Below are positions 1-32,387 of a DNA stretch of 64,000 nucleotides, piece after piece. The DNA comes from Effrenium voratum (Eukaryota; Sar; Dinophyceae; Suessiales; Symbiodiniaceae). The DNA lies in assembly GCA_963377175.1 (NCBI GenBank), contig CAUJNA010003290.1, positions 623,480-687,479 of the forward strand, read 5' to 3'. How positions within the stretch are numbered: the stretch's first letter is position 1; every line of letters starts with the position of its first letter. A program made the translations under genes and the position numbers. The notes under the pieces are model-generated. The model searched no databases. It had not been told where the DNA came from and worked only from the letters and a program-made list of their open reading frames with translations.

Positions 1-555
1 CGTGCCAGCCTGTCTGCATGTCCGCCGAACATCTTGCGAAGCACGGCAAACTGCCCTTCAGCTTCCAGACATGTCGACAGGATGTGAACTTCCAATCCGA
101 ACTATCATCCCATACCGGGTCTTTACAGGTCTACATTGCTTCTCAGTTGTTCAGTGACCCTGCGAAAAAAAGGGAACCCGTTTTTGGGAAGACCATTTTA
201 GTGGGGCAGCCACCAAGAAAAAAGGGGACAAATTGGGGCCACTGAACAACTGAGGCTTTGCCTGGCTGCTTGCCACGACCTTTTGTTGGGTGATGGCTCA
301 GCTGCAGCTTGCCTCCCCCGTTGGCTCGCTTTCAAGGCTCCCCTTTTCAATCTCAAAGGCTAGCATGGACCCACAAGCCGAAGAAGTCTCCAGGCAAATG
401 GACGCTAGCTGTAGGCTTCCTTTATAACAAGACTCAACTAAACTCGGACCAACCAGCTTCACAAGTTTTAAGCCAACAAAGGACACCAAATCCCGATACC
501 ATGCTTATTGACAAAAAGCGGCCCCCAGCAGCCTGGCAAAAAAAAAAGAGCCTCT
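1..555. other. no gene recognised
   Basis: No exon-like segment with an AG|G acceptor and a GC-rich open frame was found. The stretch holds mixed AT-rich sequence typical of the introns or spacers seen elsewhere in the window. Confidence 0.4.
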
Positions 556-581
556 GCGCCGTTCGGCGGCAATTTTTACTC

Positions 582-616
582 CGAGAGGCTGTGCGAGAGG
601 AAGATATCGAGCTGCC
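582..616 (-). CDS. candidate exon with DIFLSHS motif
   Basis: A short minus-strand open segment reads QLDIFLSHSLS. It starts after CGGAG|GG and ends before a GA dinucleotide (TCG|GA), so it fits the AG|G acceptor and GA donor pattern of the anchored sirtuin exons. D(I/V)F(L/V)SHS is a hallmark of a TIR-like protein family that I recall as common in Symbiodiniaceae. That family assignment is from memory and rests on one motif. The piece is only 35 bases and its neighbour at 656-724 does not join it in phase, so the exon limits are uncertain. Confidence 0.35.
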
Positions 617-655
617 CTCCGGAGGCGACTTCGCTCTTTGTGTAGGAGTCCTCAC

Positions 656-724
656 CTCAGGCCATGGTGCTGGGAGCTGGGAGCGGTCGGGCTGTGAATC
701 AACCCAGGGCTCGTTTGTGGACTC
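656..724 (-). CDS. candidate exon, unknown protein
   Basis: Sixty-nine bases, 23 codons, phase 0 at both ends. The acceptor is ACTCAG|GAG and the donor CCTGAG|GTGAGG, a strong canonical match. The peptide is hydrophilic (starts ESTNEPW, ends PAPWPE). An element of family 7 begins 13 bp upstream in gene direction. The product is not recognised. It may belong to the same gene as the exons at 2.0-2.4 kb. Confidence 0.45.
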
Positions 725-737
725 CTGAGTCACTTGC

Positions 738-873
738 TCAAAACCCGGTATTGAAATGGTCGATCCCCAGAACCATGCTTCAAGAATTAAGAAGGAATTC
801 CGCAGCTACTTCTCGCAAGGGGATTGTCCCTTACTAACCTTCATCTACCCGGGTTTTGATTGTGGCTCACCTC
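738..873 (+). mobile_element. short dispersed element, family 7
   Basis: About 135 bp shared with 23007-23137 and 45508-45640, and in part with 2647-2740. Shared words include CAGAACCATGCTTCAAGAAT, CCGCAGCTA and CCCTTACTAACCTTCA. All four copies have the same orientation. No coding capacity. Confidence 0.8.
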
Positions 874-1604
874 AGGCCATGGGGTACCCTCCCACGAACA
901 TAGCACCTGCAGGGTACCTGGAAGATCAATTTTCTCTTGAATGAACCGGCTGTGAGGTGCCATGTTAGTGGGAGAAAGGGAAAGCGATCGGGGTTAAGGG
1001 ACCAAAAAAGGCTTGGATTGGCCGTGATCTGATTGGGAGCGACCTGAACTTCCGAAAAAATCTAAAATGTATCCAACCAAAGCTTTGTTGCAATGTTTGG
1101 GCAGTTCCAATTGGGGTGCGCCGTTGCGAGTGCCCAGGAAGAAAAAATCAAAGCGATATTACATTGGCCCATGTTCCATGTCATGATCAACGCTCGGGAC
1201 ACGGAGCACTACAATATTGCCACCAGAAACCGAGCGGGGACCCAAATCCGCTGCCCGACGACCGAAAGGCTTAAAACCGAGAGGGGCCTACCCAACTAAA
1301 CTCATGCAGGCAATATGTTTTAGGCAAACCAATGAACACGGTTTACCTTTTGGCTGGATCAGCAACAATCTTTCACAAGCACACACACACACAAACTCTC
1401 CCAAATGGGAAGGGATATTTCCTGTTGGTTCTCCCCAAAAAAGTATCCGCCCCTTTTAGCCTTGTGGCTTCCTGAAACTGGAAAGAATGGGGAAGCTTTC
1501 CCTAAACTGTGAATGGCTCATTAATGCAGCTACAGTTCATTTGATGGTCACCACTACATGGATAACTGTGGTAATTCCAGAGCCATTTTAGCAGCCCCTG
1601 TTTT

Positions 1605-1704
1605 ACTTGCTGGTGCGATAGGGAATGAGGGAATGAACCCACCCGTGGGATGGTGTATAAGGTTCATGTCATTTCTCATTCCCTGCTCATCGCACCAGCA
1701 AGTA
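1605..1704. repeat. inverted-repeat element, about 100 bp
   Basis: Left arm ACTTGCTGGTGCGATAGGGA returns inverted as TCCCTGCTCATCGCACCAGC at the right end, so the unit can fold into a hairpin. The left arm recurs near 28797. The phrase TTTCTCATTCCC recurs several times around 1770-2190 and at 45009, suggesting decayed relatives. Confidence 0.65.
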
Positions 1705-1882
1705 GAAGAGGCTTCCTCCATCTCCAATTTTACCTCAAGTCCTCCGTTTCCATCTCAGTTGGATGGCATTCCATTTCTCATTCCCGAAAAATGTTGCAAA
1801 ATTGTCAGCCTTCGAGGTCCGCAAGACAAAACCCCCTGGTTTTTATCTCGCAATTTGTGCATTCCCTCATTTCTCATGTCTT

Positions 1883-2007
1883 CGAGGTCCTGCAGTAGAG
1901 AGCTTAGAATAAGGGTACCATACTTTTTGGGTAGTCTATTCTAGTAGGGGAACCCTCCCAACCAAAAAACGGGGGTGAGAAAGGGCACCGATCGCTGGGG
2001 GACCTAG
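1883..2007 (+). mobile_element. MITE1 copy a
   Basis: Full-length copy of the CTAGGTCC..GGGGGACCTAG inverted-repeat element with the internal signature TAGTAGGGGAACCCTCCCAA. Its right end is 3 bp from the exon at 2011-2128, on the donor side. Confidence 0.85.
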
Positions 2008-2010
2008 CCA

Positions 2011-2128
2011 CTATAGTGGTGGGATGAATGCATCCGCTGTCACATCCTCGCCAGTGACCGTGCGGACCCGCCCCACGGCTACACGAGCAAAGGTCTTGGG
2101 CTCATTTCGTAGAACTGAGAAATCTATC
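2011..2128 (-). CDS. candidate exon, possibly terminal
   Basis: Acceptor ATGAAG|G is followed by a 38-residue frame starting IDFSVLRNEPKTFARVAVG and continuing VRTVTGEDVTADAFIP. Codon choice and amino acid composition look protein-coding. The frame ends at TAG (2013-2011) only 3 bp before MITE1 copy a, so this could be the last exon. A donor inside the segment, such as GAT|GTGACA, is also possible. The product is not recognised. It lies in the same orientation as the exon at 2248-2362. Confidence 0.5.
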
Positions 2129-2247
2129 CTTCATGCTGAGACATTCATTGCTCACCTGCTGGTGTCATTTCATATCTCATTCCCTGAGAAATTTCCGCCA
2201 CCTCTGCGCTCGGAAAAAAACATATAAAAAAACAAAAAATCGCCCAC

Positions 2248-2362
2248 CACCGAGGCGCCGGAGTGCGCCAGGCCAATGCCTCCGGCGGTGGACTTCAGGA
2301 TGGAGCCGAAGCGATTCAGCAGCACCGCTGAGGTGGTGCCCCGCAGAAGCGACGAGTCGTAC
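2248..2362 (-). CDS. candidate exon, unknown protein
   Basis: One hundred and fifteen bases with acceptor TTTTGAG|G and donor TCGGTG|GTGGGC. The 38 codons read YDSSLLRGTTSAVLLNRFGS and then ILKSTAGGIGLAHSGASV. The segment is GC-rich against AT-rich surroundings. The frame is phase 2 at the start and 0 at the end, so at least one more exon is needed to join the exon at 2011-2128. No family was recognised. It sits 3' of the sirtuin stop and so probably belongs to the next gene of a same-strand array. Confidence 0.55.
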
Positions 2363-2415
2363 CTCAAAAGAAACACACCGGGGATCGGGGATCGAGAGGC
2401 CGCCGTTTTTGTTGT

Positions 2416-2538
2416 GCAGGGATCCGGATGCATGAAAAACACCTGAACATTGCAACTTGTAAATGGTGGTTTTCTTTTATTTTGGTGGAACAAGCCATGT
2501 TTCAAATGGTTGCAAAATGTATCTTTTAAGGAGCCCTG
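2416..2538 (+). mobile_element. short dispersed element, family 6
   Basis: Shared with 24772-24876 and 47925-48010: CAGGGATCC at the left, GCCATGTTTCAAATGG inside, TATCTTTTAAGGAGCCCTG at the right. All three copies have the same orientation. Confidence 0.75.
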
Positions 2539-2646
2539 TTTTACATGGGAACCTGGCTGGAAAAAGAAGAGTTGGTGGGTAGAGCAGCGGAACTGAGGAG
2601 CATCCGTTGTTTCCAGAACTCACTGAATGCAGGTTCATCACTTGAG

Positions 2647-2740
2647 CCATGATCAAAACCTGGTATTCAAAAATGGGTCGACCCAGAACCATGCTTCAAG
2701 AATTAGGAAGGAGGATTCCCGCAGCTATTTTTGGCTCACC
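2647..2740 (+). mobile_element. partial copy, family 7
   Basis: Left two-thirds of the family 7 element (ACCTGGTATTC..CAGAACCATGCTTCAAGAAT..CGCAGCTATTT). The right part with the CCCTTACTAACC phrase is missing. Confidence 0.65.
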
Positions 2741-2940
2741 TGACGTTGGGGGGTGCCTTCAAAAGGAAAATGGCCCCGCTGCCCCCCGTGCAGAAGCAAA
2801 GCAACATGAAAAGCTAGGGAATACCCAGGAAAAAGCAACATGGAACGATATTATTTACAAACATATGGACACAAACAACCGACAAAACTGAGGAGAGGTA
2901 TTTGCAGAGAAAAACAAACAACAATGACCTTCCCACCAAA

Positions 2941-3016
2941 TAACATGGAACCTGACGTTTGGGCTCCCGGTCCCTTCAAAAGGACAGGACTCCCCGAAAC
3001 GTCAGGTTCCATGTTA
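2941..3016. repeat. short inverted-repeat element, TAACATGGAA ends
   Basis: Arms TAACATGGAACCTGACGTTT and AAACGTCAGGTTCCATGTTA are exact inversions around a ~35-bp centre. A second element with the same TAACATGGAA tips lies at 48401-48474. Confidence 0.7.
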
Positions 3017-3320
3017 ATTGGAGCCTCATCAAGCAGAATAACAAACAATATGAAAGATATATTCAGCAAACATACAGACACTAACAGACAGCCAAACAGC
3101 CAAGCAAAAGCTGGGTGTTTCTACAGGTTGCCTCAAAAGAGTGCGAGTTCCATGTTGGCGCGCTTGCAAATCCACAGATGGGGCCAACCAACATCTTTCT
3201 TTTTTTCCTGCCAATTCGACAGGCAAGGCGCAGGTGCGCTGTGCATCTGCGCGGCTCTGTCGTGGCATGCCTGCATGCGGACAGGCGCTGGCGTGGCCAT
3301 CCAAGCAACTCTGAGAATTA

Positions 3321-3434
3321 CTCGGCTGCTTTCTGCGAAGCCCTGCTAAAAGTGAAACTCACTTTTAGTGGGTTTAATACGGAAAACCCATTTGGCAAAA
3401 GTTCAAGTCCTAACATCCCTTGGCAAAATGCACC
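3321..3434 (+). mobile_element. short dispersed element, family 5
   Basis: Shared with 4155-4250, 10811-10913 and in part 10974-11036. Marks are CTCGGCTGCTTTCTG, CCCTGCTAAAAGTGAA, CTTTTAGTGGGTTTAAT and a right end CCTTGGCAAAATGCACC. All copies have the same orientation. Confidence 0.75.
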
Positions 3435-3908
3435 TTAGGCTCAGGCTCACAGGTGATTTTCTATTGCGATCTGTGTGGATCAAATACAGAACATCAAGAT
3501 CCATGGCGGGGAGCTGATGAAAACCTTCTTGATTTGGTTGACGTGACGGTTAACCAAGGTTGACAAATCAAGATGAAAACCGTCAGCTGATCCATGACCG
3601 TCAGCCTGCAGTCGCAGCTGATTGTGGTCCAACCCCTGCGACTTCAGACTGAAACATGTTTCAAATTTCCTCAGCCAAACTATCACCTTCAGTCCTACCA
3701 TGCGCAATGCGCGCCTGAAGAATTGGATGGAGTGTGCTAAACCAAATTTACGGTACGATAGGTTGCAACCATCTGTGATTGCGCCTGCTATAGATCCTTT
3801 CAAGATTGAGAGCAATGGTCAAAGCATGGATCATGTGTCGAAGTCCTCGGAAGCTTTCCACCGGGGACTCTTCCCCAACTGTTTCATCCCAGTCACAAAG
3901 GGTTGTAA

Positions 3909-4008
3909 GGGCACCTGGAGTCTCCATGACCCTTCAAACATGGGGTCATTACCCAAAATCATGGGGTCATGGACCCATTTTGAAAGGGTCATGGAGACTC
4001 CAGGCACC
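3909..4008. repeat. inverted-repeat element with ~25-bp arms
   Basis: GGCACCTGGAGTCTCCATGA at the left returns as TCATGGAGACTCCAGGCACC at the right. The centre repeats CATGGGGTCAT. A hairpin-forming non-autonomous element is likely. Confidence 0.7.
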
Positions 4009-4154
4009 TTCCAACGAACTGGAATGTAGGCCATATGGTCCGGCCTGACGTCAAAGCCAATCTCAACCCGGGTAGGACTTTGAGGGACGTCCTCGTCTGA
4101 TGCGCCGTCCACCATCAAGCTTCACATGTCAATCCCGTGGGCCACTTGTCATAG

Positions 4155-4250
4155 CTCGGTTGCTTTCTGCTCCCCTGACTTTTAGTGGTTTAATGGAAAA
4201 TTCATTTGTGGGCAAAAAGTTAAAGTCCTAACATCCAAGCAAAATGCACC
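4155..4250 (+). mobile_element. short dispersed element, family 5
   Basis: Second copy of the family 5 element, with the CTCGGTTGCTTTCTG start and AAAATGCACC end. Its middle is slightly shorter than in 3321-3434. Confidence 0.7.
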
Positions 4251-4510
4251 AAAGATCAATTCGGCAAGCACACGCTCTCTAGCAGCTTCTATGTCGCTTG
4301 AGCCAAGGATAATTTATTCTGCTTTCAAGCGCCTTGCTGCGGCGCTTGCTTGCACCAACTCGCATAAAACAACAGCGCACCGCTTCTCAGCACGCGCCAA
4401 AACAACCAACATGCAAAAGACATGGCAATACAGGCAAGCAAGCAGTCAAGAAAGCAAGAACACACGCAACCAAACCATCAAGCAAACCCTTCCCGGAGGC
4501 TAGATGATTC

Positions 4511-4568
4511 CTTTCTTCAGACCCTCTGAAAAGGCCAGCTCCTTGACGCGGTTCCACGTTTCTTTTGC
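4511..4568 (-). CDS. candidate exon, helical peptide
   Basis: Acceptor CTGCCAG|GCA is followed by 19 codons, AKETWNRVKELAFSEGLKK, and one extra base before a GA donor. Read through, the frame would stop at TAG 4502-4500. The peptide is a plausible charged helix. It lies 3' of the sirtuin stop on the same strand, so I place it in the downstream gene. The phase (0 to 1) does not directly match the exon at 2248-2362. Function unknown. Confidence 0.4.
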
Positions 4569-5176
4569 CTGGCAGCTTTGCCGAAGCCACATGAGGTAAT
4601 CCCCAAAAGGGGGACGGAATCAGGAGCGCCCTATTTGACAAACCGCTTCGTAACTTTCAAGCTTCATTGAACCACCGGGACGCAAAGGATGAGGTATTTC
4701 ATCGTGCATCAGTCTGGGGCAGACCGTCACTGGCGCAGGGTTTACTTTTTTGCCGGAGATGTGTGCACGCGTCCATTCCGCATCTTTTGGAGCCAGACTC
4801 TTGCTGGCGTTTGAGCGACTAGTGTACAAGACCGAGTCGCAAACTCTGCAAACGGAACATGGTTCGAATTCAGGTACCCCATCCAGGTGGCAGCGGTTCC
4901 TGTTGTTTCCTTTTCAAATCATTCACAATGTGGGTCTCCAACCTTAATTCAGGCTTCCTTTAAAGGTGTGCATGCGAGTTCAAACAATTACTTGCAGAAC
5001 CCTGGCTTGAAACACCCTTACTCCCCTACCTGGCTGAATTTGTCTGGAAAAATCAAGCACACTTATAGACCCATCCCTTTTGGTTTCCCTTTGGTAAAAA
5101 GGAGCAAAACGCAGCATTTAGCGCCAAAACCACTTGGAGGGGTCCCCATTTCCCCGATCCGCACATTAAGCTTTCA

Positions 5177-5376
5177 CTAGGTCCTCCAGTAGAGAGGTTA
5201 GAATAAGGGTACCAACTTTTTTCTGTCTATTTTAGTAGGGGAACCCAAAAACCCAAAAAAGTTGGTGAGAAAAGGCACTACTCAAAAAACCTAGTCAAGG
5301 GAAAACCCCCCTCAAAAGGATCCGAAACGAAAAAACCCAGAGGCCACTGTTCCATCCAGAAGGCTGGGGGACCTAG
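5177..5376 (+). mobile_element. MITE1 copy b, long form
   Basis: Starts CTAGGTCCTCCAGTAGAGAG and has a first end-like AACCTAG at 5294, then about 70 bp (AAGGGAAAAC.. CATCCAGAAGGCT), then a second end GGGGGACCTAG. The same 70 bp follow MITE1 copy e at 11733. The right end is 7 bp from the sirtuin stop codon. Confidence 0.8.
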
Positions 5377-5383
5377 TCATCTT

Positions 5384-27025
<21,642 letters not shown>

Positions 27026-27112
27026 CTACGGGTTGAGCGAGCCCGTGCCACAGGCCCCAAAAATTGAACATGCAGCAGACACTCATGTCGGAGAACTTCC
27101 ACCTTCTTAGGG

Positions 27113-27231
27113 CTAGGTGCTCCAGATTTGAGAGGGTAGAAGAAGGGTACCAAGCTTTTTTTTCTGGTTTGTCTATTTTAGGGGAACCCTCCCAACCAAA
27201 AAAGGGGAGACAAGGGCACTACCGGACCTAG
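27113..27231 (+). mobile_element. MITE1 copy g
   Basis: ATTTGAG-subtype (CTAGGTGCTCCAGATTTGAG) with CCCTCCCAACCAAAAAAGGG and end ACCGGACCTAG. Lies 87 bp upstream of the sirtuin exon at 26957-27025. Confidence 0.82.
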
Positions 27232-27239
27232 AGGGCTTC

Positions 27240-30200
27240 CTGAAACCAAGTAGATGTGTCGGAACCCATTGGACCCTCTCTTCCCTCTAGCTTTCCTTCA
27301 TGCGTATTGGAATGTTTGTCAGGTCAAATATCCCCTTTAAGCAACCAGAAATCCGGCAAAAGCCCCCCCCAAGTCTTCACAGGAAAATCACCCAATCCAG
27401 AGACATACCAGTATTACGTGTTGTTTCAGTGTTTTGATAAGTTGTACATTTAACAAAATATTCATTTTGAGGGACAATCAAACCATCCAATTGCTGTAAT
27501 TTATATATTGTCCAATTTCCCAATTAACTTTAGTTTGTGTTCTAGTCGTATTCGAGTCTGAAAAAAGAGTCGCGAAAACCGGAGCTGCGACAACTGTTGC
27601 TTTTGCAGGTTTACCCAGACCTCCAGTGGCCGCAAAAAAAGGGGGGGGGACTTGGTGATTTTTGTTGTTCTAAGGGTACTCCAATTCCATTCTTTCCAAC
27701 CATCGTTCTTTTCGAAAACCGGATATCCGTTTCCCTGGGTTTCAATGGAGGTTCTCTAGAAAGATTCGGATCCCTGGAAAGGACGAGGAAGGTAGCACTA
27801 GAATAGTAACTTTGAAGGGAACCCCTGCCCCTCTCCAAATAAGCCCCGGTGGCTCCCTCAGCAACCCTTGGATCCTTGCAGAACTCTTCCGGCAAATTCC
27901 AAAGAAAGGATCTCACCAAACCGCCGACAAAAGAACAAAAACAAGTCTTTTGATTACACTGATGTAGACTGCCCAAAGGTTTTTGTTTTCCCTCTTGGGA
28001 CTTCAAACACTGCTTTCAGGTCCACAATTTGTTGCTGTTGACCCCTCCGTAAAAAGTCGTCAACTTTTGTGGGTTTAGTGGAACCCCCCTGCATTTCAAT
28101 CAAACAAAAAGTCTAAAGATCCAGCCCAATAGCAGTCAAGCATTGGGGGTAATCGAACGAACGAACGTGCCTGCTCGCGCTATGACATCAGCAGCTTTCT
28201 CCAAAGATCGTTCCACGGAGTATCCAGACCTGCCGCCACCACTTCCAAGCCTTTCTTTGTCGGAACCTAAACCCAACCGTTCAAAACCGTTAAAACTCAA
28301 GGCTTGCCTTTTGGTGGGATACATCTGGGCCTGTCTCATTAGTTTCCCAAGCAAAGCAAGCGCTTTTCCGACGGCCCATTTGAACGAAAGCCAAAGAGGC
28401 GGCGAGCCATTTGATCATTCTGCACAGATCGAATGCGCTCCAATGGCGTTCGGTGTCGCGTTCGATGTCAGGCTTTGTGACGCGTCATCAGCCTTGCATC
28501 CTGCTTGAAATGAGTACAGCGTGGTTTACAGTGTGCAGGCAGTGCCGAAACCGCGCGTGAGAACAAGTTGCAAGGCCTAAGGGCCCAAGGTTGCTGATTG
28601 GCATGGGAGCATGAAGCCACAATAGCGACGGGTCTTTGGCAGTCGAGCCCAAGCAAGCTTTGGCAGGTAAAACCGCAAGGGGAAATGTCCCTTCAATTTC
28701 CAGCCAAAATCATAACCAAAGTCGCCGCCTTGCGGCCGTGGCGCGCCTGCTTGCAAAAGGCGCTTCCTCTTAGAGGCTTCAAAAGGTGGCAAAACTTGCT
28801 GGTGCGACAGCGGGGAATGTGGGAATGAAGGGAATTCCCCGAGAGGAAGACACGAATGAATGGTTTATAAGCGTTGTTTCCATTTCTCCTTCCCTATCTG
28901 TGTAAAGCCCGAGAAGAGGGTTCCAAACCGCTAAGAACTGCCAGCCTAAGAGCCTACAAATTCCAAACCAGTATGGAGGTGTCCGTTCTTTTAGGGCAAC
29001 CAGTGATTCCGTTGGTGCCCTGAAATGGTCAGAGTTTCGACTATGGATATGTCCGTTTTTTGAGGGGAACCCCCCAAAATTGTGCTTTTCCTGCTGTTGG
29101 TTTCCCGATCAAAACAACCAACAAAGGGTTCCCACCAAAACAAGCCGCACCCAATATGTCTGCAGAACATTCCCCACTACCAGTCCATGCGCGATCAGTG
29201 CAATGGACATTCAGGCCATCAGATGATGTGTTTGGCAGGCTGCCCATAGCAACCGCTGGTTGAGAGGCCGAAATGCCAAGGCGAGAACTGTCAAGCCGCA
29301 ACTAGATGCTTTGGGCCCAACACACACACACGCAAAGACAATCATTTGATCGGCCGATTTCTACCTGGATTGCTTCATTAACCAACACCAATGCCGCGAG
29401 AAACCCCTAAAGCATGGCATGGGTTTTTCAGCTGCACCCAACAGCACCCGGGCCTCTCCGGATTCGTCTGCACGCTGGACGAACCACCCATGGCGCGAAA
29501 GCCGACCAGCTAAGATGGAGTAAAAATACCAGTTTATCTTGCTTCTTTTGTTCCGAAACACCTCTGGTTCGCATCTGTTTGCCTCAGGCGTCTCCATGAG
29601 GATGTGTTTGAGGGCGACAGTTGACAGAAGGCTTCGCCAAAAGCCAATTGACTGCCAGTATCGCAAAGTGGCCATGGGAAGAAAGGGCGTCCTTTTTTGC
29701 TTGGCTGAGTTTAAAGGGAAACCGTTCCCAAAAAAACACACCACTGGGCAACAGGGTTCATAAGCCGGAAATATGCTTGAGGACTGAGCGCAAAAGGCCC
29801 GCAGGAGTATAACAAGATGTGTGCCTTCTGTAGCCTGCAAGAATGGCTTGGCTCCTTGATGCAAATGGAGGTCTGAACTTCTCAGCAAAGCGCTGCGGCA
29901 TAAGAGACACGGGGGCTTGGCAATAAATATCTATGTGCCAATACTAAGTACCCAGATGTAGGTTTTTGTTCATCCACAGGGGCCATGCAGGGACCATGTT
30001 TGAAAACATGTTGCGCCTGAAGACAGGCCAATGGGTCCATGATTCAGGCCACCAGACCAAAACTTGACCCCCAAAGCGATGGCGAATGTTTGGCTGGCCC
30101 TGCGGAAAGCACTGAACTCTTGGTCGTGAAAAAAGTTCAAAGCAGCCAAACTGCCAAAACATTCTCAGCGCACTCCTTGTCCCAGGTGCTTGGTGTTCGG

Positions 30201-30990
30201 ACGTCGGCAAAAACAGGATCCCTGTTGAACCGAGGCACAGTGCATTGACTGGCTACAGCCTGTGGCATATCTCGCCTGTGAATTTCAGTCAATCGGCGAT
30301 GGAAATAGGCACCACTTGCCAAGGCGTACACCTTGGTTCATGGGGTCAATGGTTTCACGTGCTTTCGCCCAAGGAGGCCTGCGCATGGGCAACACGGAGC
30401 CCCCAATTTCCAATTTCCTCCTCCCCCCCCGCCCCCGCAAAACCAACGAACACACACGACCAAAATAACCGCCCACTGAAAGGAACCGCACGACCTTTAA
30501 AAGGTCCGAGGGACGGAAATGGAAGCCCTGGAGGGGACAAATGGATTCGATCAGTCACAGCAAGTGTCGCAAGTGCCCCAGCCTACATGCGACACCATTC
30601 AGCTATCTGAATGGAATTCTGCAGTCTGCAGTCTGCATTCTGTGTGGGTGTGCGCTTTCAGAATGATTCGCCTTCTTGCAGCAGACGTGCCGGCGAATCG
30701 CATCCTTCGATTTATGTACGTGCACTAAAAGGCTTAAAGCTTGAAGTTTCTTGGAAGTGCCCTTCCGCTGAGCACAAAATTGATGTGACACAAAGTATGG
30801 CCTGCAACTCAGTGAGCTGAGCGCTTTTGGCCCAGTGTTGACCGCCCATTCTTTGGGTGATAAGCCGATGAGCCGAAAACGGCGCCGGTGGGCAATTCGA
30901 GGCCTCGGAAGGGAGGACTGCTGGCTATGTTGCTGCAAACCAATCGAATTCCAAAGGCAAGGATTCGGACTGAACAACATGGGAAAAACT
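27240..30990. other. intron or spacer, little recognised
   Basis: A family 4 element lies at 28029-28140. A single left arm of the inverted repeat seen at 1605-1704 lies near 28797. Several plus-strand open frames of 60-120 codons (for example 28143-28508) show no motif and no splice support. Confidence 0.4.
28029..28140 (+). mobile_element. short dispersed element, family 4
   Basis: TTGTTGCTGTTGACCCCTCC at the left to AATAGCAGTCAAG at the right. Confidence 0.75.
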
Positions 30991-31106
30991 TTGTTGCTGT
31001 TGACCCCTCTGCACAAACTGTATATCTTTTTGTGGGTGTGGAAAACCCAACTTCATTTCAACCAACAAGTTAAAGTCTAAAGATCCGTTGCCCAATAGCA
31101 GTCAAG
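30991..31106 (+). mobile_element. short dispersed element, family 4
   Basis: TTGTTGCTGTTGACCCCTCT to AATAGCAGTCAAG. Ends 67 bp from the donor of the candidate exon at 31174. Confidence 0.75.
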
Positions 31107-31173
31107 GTGTCAAAGGTTGACCTCGCTCCAGGTTTGGTAAGGAAGCAGAAATCATGAGAGGAAACTCGCTGAC

Positions 31174-31351
31174 CTGCGGACTGGTTAGCGAGCGCGGCCA
31201 CCTGTCCGTCCGTGGTGGCCAGGGCCGCCGCCGTGGCCAGGGGCGCAATTGCCGGCGCCAGCGCGCTGCTGTCCAGCTTTGAGGCCAGCTCTGCGGTGAC
31301 TCTGTCGTGCAGGGACTGGATGGCAGCCGCGTTGTTGCCGGAGGCTGCCGT
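31174..31351 (-). CDS. candidate upstream sirtuin exon, fibre-like peptide
   Basis: A GC-rich open frame reads AAIQSLHDRVTAELASKLDS and continues to ATTDGQVAALANQSA, ending CCGCAG|GTCAGC, a clear GT donor. Its last base (phase 1) joins the sirtuin exon at 27025 as ANQSA-Gly-SMSAFTGAGIS, where a helix of this kind is expected. The Ala/Leu/Thr-rich repeats resemble trimeric fibre or coiled-coil segments. Upstream the reading shifts frame: LALALTPYAQVTDLAVNGSL lies in the next frame, so there is a one-base shift or an unrecognised splice. No AG|G acceptor fits cleanly. Confidence 0.42.
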
Positions 31352-32173
31352 TCACCGCCAGGTCCGTCACTTGCGCGTATGGCGTGAGAGCCAGGGCCAG
31401 CTGCCCACAAAGCTTCGATAAAATGGGTCCACAAGCACATTCCTTTCGGTGCCAGTCGCAACAAGAAATGGGGGGTGTTGTGACAATAGGACAACCGCAG
31501 ACTTTGTGGCTCTCAAAGAGTCGATTTGCTGTGTGACAAAAAGGAGGGCTTACAAGTGAGACGACTGCATCCAGCGACAATGCGCCCCTTACCTTTCAAA
31601 CAGGTCGGCTGGATGAGTAACGTCGGATGGCTTCGATTGTTGCACGGTTCACCAACATGGATGCATCCGAAATTTAGGGAACCCTCCAAAAAGTAGATGT
31701 ACGGTGGCTTCCTGTTTTGACTCTGCTTGACCTGTATAGAGGACCTCCATAAAATCTTTGAACTAGCCTCTGATTAAACATAATTTTACTTGAAGACATA
31801 TTTTCCAGCAGCGGTCTGTAATCTCTCTCTCTGACTCCCACACCCACACATACGGGTTCCAAATGGAATTTCCTATATGAAGATGCAAGGGGCGAATTTC
31901 CAACCCTCCCTCCACCCACTTCCATTGTTTAGGTGGGCTGAGCTTGTCTGAAAGTGAAAAAAGCACAATCAAGAGCAGTCCTTTTCAGAGCCTCTTTAGA
32001 ACCCCCAAAAGGGTACCCCCAATACACACAGTGGGTTTTACACCAGCCATCAGCTTCTGTCTGACAACAAAACAAGTTCGGGTTGATAACCTCCTGATTG
32101 AATTCTCGGGGTGTTTTCTGGAGAAAAAAAAAGCATCCCTCACTTGGGTGGCCCCCCTAGGGGGGTTCAGTTA

Positions 32174-32292
32174 CTAGGTCCTCCAGAGAGGTTAGAAGAA
32201 GGTAACCCACTTTTTTCTGCTGTCTAACTTTAGTAGGGGACCACCCCCAACCAGAAAAGAAACGGCCAAAGGGCACCCGATCGCTGGGGGAC
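32174..32292 (+). mobile_element. MITE1 copy h
   Basis: CTAGGTCCTCCAGAGAGGTT at the left, CGCTGGGGGACC at the right with the last CTAG lost. Its right end is 18 bp from the exon at 32311-32387. Confidence 0.8.
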
Positions 32293-32310
32293 CGATCGGT
32301 GGTTAGTTGC

Positions 32311-32387
32311 CCGCCGGAAGCGGCCCAGGGTCAAAAAGCGCGCGCACCTCCTGCCACGCAGCTCTGGCCTCTGCATACTTCTGCTGC
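32311..32387 (-). CDS. candidate exon, TPR-like helix
   Basis: Acceptor CTCGAG|G, then QQKYAEARAAWQEVRALFDP and GPLPA, then GCGG|GC donor (77 bases, phase 2 to 1). Read through, the frame would end GN-TAA at 32305-32303, so it could instead be a terminal exon. The amphipathic KYAEARAAWQEVRALF resembles a TPR-type helix, but one helix does not prove it. Confidence 0.5.

Larger units (their letters stand above)
3017..4154. other. intron or spacer with small repeats
   Basis: Apart from a family 5 element (3321-3434) and a perfect inverted repeat (3909-4008), no exon-like segment was found. Short open frames here lack splice context and family motifs. Confidence 0.4.
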
